From NCBI RefSeq assembly GCF_041821085.1, contig NZ_JBGUAZ010000011.1, positions 1 to 64,000 of the forward strand: a stretch of DNA of 64,000 nucleotides, read 5' to 3'. Source of the stretch: Natrinema sp. HArc-T2. Lineage in GTDB: Archaea; Halobacteriota; Halobacteria; Halobacteriales; Natrialbaceae. Shown here piece by piece: positions 58,787-64,000 of the stretch. The notes under the pieces are model-generated. The model was given only the letters and a program-made list of their open reading frames with translations. It had not been told where the DNA came from and did not search any database. Position numbers and translations under genes: made by a program. The number at the start of each line of letters is the position of its first letter. The first letter of the stretch is position 1.

Positions 58787-60460
58787 CTAGAGCCCCTCCT
58801 CATACTCGTCGACGATCTGCTGAACAAGCTCCGCGAACGAACTTCGATCACCTGGATCCACCACGAGCGACCGAAACGTACTCTCAAAGTGATGTCCGTG
58901 CGAGGGTCGGTCACGACTTGAGATTTCGTGGGCTGCCTCGTGCAACATCACGAGATACAGATCGTGCATCCAGGCTGCACGCTGGCGGCTCGTCACGGCT
59001 GAGTCGGTGATCACGATGTACGTCCTGCCGTCGGTCCAAGCATCGGCACTCGCCTCGCCGTAGTACACATCTCGTTCAATCCCGAGCTCTTTTGCGAGCG
59101 CTCGAGCAAAGCGGAGATACCGTCGCTGATCAGCGTTCAACTGCGATTCATCCTCGATGCGATGATAGCCCGTCCAGACACCTTCTGACTCGGCTTGCTC
59201 GCCAACATCAAACGTCTTTGGTATCGTTATCGATGTGTCCTCGTCAGTGGCGAGATCACGAAGTCGCTGCGTCGCTGCATCACTCGTATCGAGGACGATG
59301 TAGCCACGCTCGACGAGCTTGTCCGCACCCTTCTGGGCTCCGTCACCCCACCCAATCTTCGGGGCTGCTTGGATCTCCTCGAGGCTGATACGGGACTCGG
59401 TCGCCAGCTGGAACAGCTTGCGCTCGGCCCACTGCTCGTCCGATGACTCGGACGCCATCGCTTCGATCATTACTTCCCGACTCTCGGCGGTCAGCCGATC
59501 GTCCGAAACCTCAGCATATAGATCGTCACGTGTCTGCTCGAGTGCGTCGTCGATCCGTTGCCAGCGATCACAGCCTGATTGGATGTCGTTGCGCGCAAAA
59601 TTCAGCGTCAAGTTCCCCTTCGAGACGACCACACCGCCGAGTCCGTACTCGCGTTTCGTCGTCACGTACAGGCCATTGCTGTAGATATCGAGCCCCTCGT
59701 GGGGCGTGTACTCGAGTGCGAGAATCGCATCCTCAGTTTCGCGTGTGAGCGACGGATGCGGTGAGTCGGCCACTGCCTCGAGTGGATCGCCCTTGTCAAC
59801 CGGTTCGCCATTGATCACGACCGAGACGCCGGTTCGGGATTGTACGTGCGCGAAGCGCTTGCGAAGATCGCGAACGTAGCGTCGCCAGCGGTAGCTGTCC
59901 GGGTCCGGCACTTCGTCTTCGTAGTGATCGATCTCGACGAGCATCCCCTCGAGATGATGTTCAGTGTCCACGAGTTGGCCATCGCGCCCACTGACGTCCG
60001 CCTACGGTCCTGAATCGCGTCGATCTCGGTAGTCGAAACACAGTGCGGTGTCGTGACTCCAGATACGAACGGCACCCTTCGCGATGATCGCACCCTTGCC
60101 GATGCCCCACTCGCCGATTGTCTCGTCGTCTGCTCGTTGCTTGCTTCCCGCGCCGAGTACTGAGAGGTTGCGCCGCCCTTCGGTCGACTCGAGATTGACA
60201 CCAGCACCGTCATCGAGGATGAGCGACCGCTCGGGCGAGATGCTAACCAAAACACGAGATGAACCCGGACTGTCGATGCCGTTTTGGACAGCTTCTCGAA
60301 TCGCGTCTGTGAGATCCGCCATCTGATCTTCGATAAGGTACGTTGCGACCCGCTCGTCAGCTGTCATCGTCACGGTCTCGTCAGTCGATGGCTGACTGAC
60401 TGGCCTCGAGTCAGTCGCTTGGTTCGTAGCGAACTCCGATAACGTCGGATGATCTGTCAT
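58787..60460 (-). pseudogene. GHKL ATPase fused to an HExxH metallopeptidase-like domain, split by a TAG codon
   Basis: Starting at ATG 60460, the first 152 codons encode a GHKL-type ATP-binding fold: EAVQNGIDSP (N box), DDGAGV (G1), and IGEWGIGKGA (G2). A TAG at 60002-60004 (minus) interrupts the frame. The same frame then continues ADVSGRDGQLVDTEHHLEGM for another 400 codons, ending with MLHEAAHEISSRDRPSHGHH, an HExxH zinc motif with a downstream His. Together these form a 558-codon gene. The two halves read well apart from the stop. The C-terminal half could be made from GTG 59971. It lies directly downstream of a broken SF1 helicase gene on the same strand. Confidence 0.75.
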
Positions 60461-60578
60461 GGTGTCCACCCATGTGGCACCACAGAAACCGAACCGTGCG
60501 GTCACTTGGGAACAGGAATGAACTCTGGTTCGACTTGACGTAGTCTCCCGGTGCTCTCGAGGAATGAGTAGAGATCGC

Positions 60579-62758
60579 CTACAGGCCAGTGTCTTCGTCA
60601 GTGCCGTCTGCGGATGAGCGTAACGTGTACCAGTCGCCGACGATCGCACAGAACCGCTGGGCGCGAGTCATCGCGACGTTCAATCGCCGAGGACCGTCAA
60701 TGGGGCGCCCGAGGAAGCCTGTCTCGCCCGCTGCGTTACTTCGAACTAACGAAATTACGATTGCGACCTTTTCGCTTCCTTGGAAGGAGTCGATCGTGTC
60801 GACCGAGATGTCCCTTCCAGAATCAATATGTCTCGCTAACTTCTTTCGAATAGCGTTAGCCTGGGCCGTGTATGGCGTAATGACGCCGACTTCGGATGGG
60901 CTGAGATCTGCATCGGCGAGTAGTTCACCGGCGATATGGGCAACGAGTCGCACCTCTGCGTCGTTGCGCTTGGAGTGATCGATCGTCTCCTCGCTCCCAC
61001 CGATATCATAGCTGACGAACGCCGGACGGTCCTCGAGTGCGGTAACGTCACGCCCTTGCCGCAGGGCCCGGTCGTAGAAGCGGCTGTTCGGAAACCAGGC
61101 GATATCGCGATGCATCCGGTACTGCGTTCGGAGCTGGATACCGACACCCTCGTAAATACCGCCGTCAGCGTAGAGGTGTTCGAACAGGGAGAGACCGGCT
61201 GCAGACTCCGGCGGCTCCTCGGTTGCACTGAATGGCGGCAATTGCTTGTGATCGCCTGCGAGGATCACTTTGTCCGCTCGCGCAAGCGGAATACACGAGG
61301 CGGTGCATGTCGCCTGTGTCGCCTCGTCGAGGACGAGCACATCGAACTCTCGCTCAAGGGTCGCTGCGCTGCTGTTCGTCGCTGCGACAACATCGGCTAG
61401 TCCGTCGCAGGTAGCATACTGGGTGCTAACGACTTCATTTGATGATCTGCTGGCGTTCACGCGTCGGAGTACGAACTCGCCGGCACCGTGTTGTGCATGG
61501 GCGTGCAGTGATCGGTCGTCGGTCTCAGTGGCTGTACTCGAGCCAGCAACGAGATTGTCGACTGCTTGGTTCGAATCGGCACAGACGAGGACGTCGTCCC
61601 CAGCCTCGACTGACCGTCTGACGACTTCGACGAGCGTTCGCGTCTTGCCTGTGCCTGGTGGTCCATGAATGCAGAAGAGGTGATCAGCAAGGAGGGCACA
61701 GGACACTGCAAGTTCCTGTTCTTGATTCAGTTCGACGTCTTGCTGACTACTCTTGACACCAGCCGTGTCCCCGAAGGTGACTGCTGTGTCGCCTGTCAAG
61801 AGCGCGCGTTGATCATCACGCTCGCGAACGCGCGTAATCGCAGCAAGTTCGCGCTCGTACGGAACGGGATTTAACAGTTGAGTGAGTGCAAAATCCCGTC
61901 GCTTCTGGCGGAGGAACGCACCGACAGCCGACCGGTTCTCGATCGTATACCAGTCGATAGCGAGACTGACGGTTAGTCCCTCGATCGCATCGACTGTCGC
62001 TGGAATCGGGAACGCGTCTGGTGAGTGTTCTTTACTTGGTGGGTGGAGGAGCACTTCGTTTCCTTCGAAGATCCGGAATTCGCTCTGGACGACTCGATAC
62101 GTGTCATGCTGCCGATCTACTTGCCCGTCATCGATTCTGAATCGGTAGACACCATCTTCTGGTTGACCAAGGGATGCAAGCGATGGAATCGACCGAACCC
62201 CTCGGCACGGAGTGCCTCGGGCGTCGACGCGGCTGCTTTCGCTCGGTTTTCATCACGTTGGACATCCATCTCCGCTTGGACAAATGACTCGAGTTCGTCA
62301 AAGAAGGTGTCCGTGTCGTTGTCGTCAGAAAGCGGATTTCGCGGTGGTTCCCGCTCTGCAATGGGAGAGTCGAAGTACGACGGCGGATCGTCAGGCGCGT
62401 AATCGGAGTGCCAGAAGCGTACCCGGTTGGCTAGCGATGAGACGGCAAACGTGTCTTGATCGACCGAAGCATAGTCGCCGCCATCATCGTAGATGAAAAC
62501 ATCGCCATGGAGTGTGTGTTCTGTGAAGGCGAGATATTCGCCCGAGAGTGCTGCGCTATTGCGCGCATGGAGTGGAACCACAATCCAGTCGTCTTTCTCG
62601 GGATGTGCGAGTTGGTCGTGGTAGCTCGCATATTCAACGATCCCATCGATTGGAATGGGGTCATCACGCACCGGTTCGAACGTCTCGTCTGCCGGTGAAT
62701 GGAGGGCAGCACTCGAGAGGTCGAACTTGCCGATCGCACTCTCGAAGAGGAGAGACAT
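60579..62758 (-). pseudogene. Superfamily 1 DNA2/Upf1-type helicase with a one-base frameshift
   Basis: The C-terminal 490 residues contain all motifs: GPPGTGKT, DEATQA, GDHKQLPP, QYRMHRD, DSFQGSEK and RRLNVAMTRAQ. The N-terminal 200 residues begin MSLLFESAIGKFDLSSAALH and carry an OB-like or stalk region. They break off after EALRAEG, because one G is missing from a G run (complement of 62198-62201). The adjacent frame continues VRSIPSLASLGQPEDGVYRF, RIDDGQVDRQHDTYRVVQSE to join the helicase part without a gap. The repaired protein has about 726 residues. An error in the homopolymer would restore an intact helicase. Confidence 0.78.
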
Positions 62759-62949
62759 GTCGATCAGAACGAAGCATTGAGTCCTAAATCTTCCCGTTCA
62801 GTGAAGTCATCACATGGCTAGTAGTTTTGATAGAGTGTGTCACAGACCACTTCTCATGAGGTTAATTACCTTTACTTCTCGATGAATCGGCCGACAAATG
62901 GATCTGCGAACGGAACACCAGAAAGAATATGTGAGCCTTCTACTCCGTT

Positions 62950-63174
62950 CTACGAAACCTTGACCGTGACCTCATCAGATGGTGTCACTACCACACAGAA
63001 CTCACCAACCGAGTATCGAATCTCGAGATCAGTACCTGTCTGTGGGCCCGTCGAGTCTACAAGCCGCTCAAGTGCTTCGGCGTCGATCATCCTCTGTAGT
63101 TGGTACTCGCCTCAATCGAAGCCCTGCTCCTCGAGTGCAGTGATGATCTCGAGCAGAAGCGGTCGATCACTCAT
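62950..63174 (-). pseudogene. Short HalOD1-like gene with an in-frame TGA
   Basis: ATG 63174 opens SDRPLLLEIITALEEQGFD, then TGA (63112-63114), and the same frame goes on GEYQLQRMIDAEALERLVDS, TDLEIRYSVGEFCVVVTPSD to TAG 62950-62952. The whole, 74 codons, resembles the haloarchaeal HalOD1 output domain by its D-x-ALxxLV and VVVTP pattern, with moderate confidence. CGA to TGA would explain the stop. The start overlaps the end of the ArdC-like remnant. The remaining bases 62759-62949 hold nothing recognisable. Confidence 0.5.
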
Positions 63175-63690
63175 CGTCGACCACCTCGCTGACGACGTTG
63201 ATGATCTCTTGGGCGGTCGAACTGATCCGCTCGAGGCGATCGAGGATCGTCTCCGTGCCACACAGCAAGGTAGAACGTTGACCCACTGATATCCAACTCG
63301 AAGTACCGGCCCACGATGTAGCTGACCGCTTCGGCCTCGAGTTCGCGCTTCGATCGCTCATCCTCGTCGTCGACATCACCGTGTAACAGCGCGTGGGCGT
63401 ACTCGTGAACGAGCGTGACGGCGAGGTCAGCGTCGTTCTCGCGATCACGGACGGCGACGCGTGGCTGCTCTTGAGGGCGGTACTCACAGATTCCCTTGGC
63501 ACTCCCATGCGACCAGTCCTGGAATGGTACGATCTCTACGTTCATTTCGAGTGAGTTTGCTACCTCAAGGAGTGCAGGAATCAACTCGCCAACTTGACCC
63601 CACGCTTCGGTCTCGAGGTCGAGCAATGCTCGCTGTCAGTTTGTGAGATATCGAAGACGGGCGCTGGCGGAAAGCCGACTAGATCAACAG
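63167..63690 (-). pseudogene. ArdC-like antirestriction/ImmA-IrrE metallopeptidase remnant
   Basis: Pieces in three frames fit one protein: LVGFPPAPVFDISQTDSE (to about 63630), LLDLETEAWGQVGELIPALL through VTLVHEYAHALLHGDV (HExxH) to YFELDISGSTFYLAVWHGDD (to about 63245), and ETILDRLERISSTAQEIINV to the stop at 63167. The first shift needs one missing base near 63626-63628. The second is explained by an 11-base deletion between direct repeats of gagacgatcc. The N-terminal half of the gene is absent to the right of 63690. Family members protect incoming DNA or cleave regulators. Confidence 0.75.
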
Positions 63691-63987
63691 AGAGCCGCTT
63701 CCACGACAGATACCGATTCGTCGACCAGTGAGGCAGGAGAGACAGACGATGAACCGTTGAACATCCGCGAGGATCGGGATTCGGCCACGATATACGTTGA
63801 ACCAGAGCAAAGCGAGGACATCGAAATTTCATTCACTCGCCTGAAAAAGCAGCTCAAACGTGAGGACATCACGCTGGAGAAGACCAAGCACTTCTACCGC
63901 GGTGTCTTTGAGATGGCGTTCGGCGAGCATCGAGAGGAAACAAAAGAGAAGATTCGCGAACTCTCAAAGAAAGACGCCGATCAGTGA
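63643..63987 (+). CDS. Fragment of an unidentified helical protein
   Basis: The frame codes for a Ser/Thr/Asp-rich stretch (STTDTDSSTSEAGETDDEPL) and a charged helical C-terminus (IEISFTRLKKQLKREDITLE, KTKHFYRGVFEMAFGEHREE) to a stop at 63987. The first 15 codons or so overlap the ArdC-like remnant on the other strand and are probably not original. So this is likely the 3' end of a gene that was joined here at about 63690. No family is recognised. Confidence 0.4.
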   Translation: MRYRRRALAESRLDQQRAASTTDTDSSTSEAGETDDEPLNIREDRDSATIYVEPEQSEDIEISFTRLKKQLKREDITLEKTKHFYRGVFEMAFGEHREETKEKIRELSKKDADQ

Positions 63988-64000
63988 ATTATTGATTCAC

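Noticed and set aside
55929-60004. Read-through of TAG as an amino acid (for example pyrrolysine)
   Set aside because: TAG ends several intact genes here (for example at 19108, 30061, 34129, 39326 and 54613), and no supporting genes are visible, so the internal TAGs are best read as nonsense mutations.
1-64000. CRISPR arrays, rRNA and tRNA genes
   Set aside because: No regularly spaced repeats and no tRNA T-arm consensus or rRNA sequence were noticed on either strand by eye.

Overview
The window is haloarchaeal chromosomal (or large-replicon) DNA. Proteins are rich in Asp and Glu, third codon positions are GC-rich, exported proteins carry twin-arginine lipoprotein signals, and several families are restricted to or typical of Halobacteria (RdfA, the archaea-specific SMC-related protein, Tfx, HTH_10/Bat-type regulators). 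I see no rRNA, tRNA, CRISPR array or intact insertion sequence.

Layout. 0.4-6.0 kb: HxlR regulator and a sulfide/persulfide cluster (rhodanese-persulfide dioxygenase-like protein, DUF1641 protein, sulfide:quinone oxidoreductase-like flavoprotein, HTH-double rhodanese fusion). 6.0-7.0 kb: AT-richer gap with a dispersed repeat and operator-like repeats. 7.0-9.6 kb: RdfA/SMC-related pair. 10.1-22.1 kb: IclR regulator, an unusual acyl-adenylate family protein, a UspA protein, and a branched-chain-type ABC transporter operon with an acyl-CoA ligase embedded between ATPase and permease genes, then a PaaK-like protein and a frameshifted PaaI thioesterase. This looks like uptake plus CoA activation of a carboxylic acid. 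22.5-25.8 kb: tungstate/molybdate ABC transporter divergent from a Tfx regulator across a symmetric promoter/operator. 26-36.9 kb: zinc alcohol dehydrogenase, ZIP transporter with tandem operator-like boxes, MFS, YbjQ-like protein, GH15 glucanase, Mn-type CDF, membrane proteins, membrane-anchored phosphoesterase. 37.1-48.5 kb: three-subunit acetone carboxylase operon with acyl-CoA ligase, VOC protein, Bat-type regulator, Usp-like protein and a second, orphan alpha-subunit gene. Acetone would be carboxylated to acetoacetate and activated to a CoA ester. 48.6-52.7 kb: broken OsmC gene, small proteins, and a thiamin-pyrimidine salvage operon (two TenA proteins, a sodium:solute symporter, a 41-residue membrane protein).

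53-64 kb is accessory in character: a winged-helix regulator divergent from a protein that may have a TIR-like/Rossmann domain, membrane proteins, an alpha/beta hydrolase, short haloarchaeal ORFs, and a run of decaying genes. That run comprises a GHKL ATPase/HExxH protein interrupted by an in-frame TAG, a frameshifted SF1 helicase, a short ORF with an in-frame TGA, and a truncated, multiply frameshifted antirestriction (ArdC-like) metallopeptidase.

Two themes cut across the window. First, there are at least eight broken or fragmentary genes, most with one small lesion. Second, five copies of a related palindromic intergenic element were found by eye. Some single-base lesions lie in short homopolymers, so sequencing error must be excluded for those.
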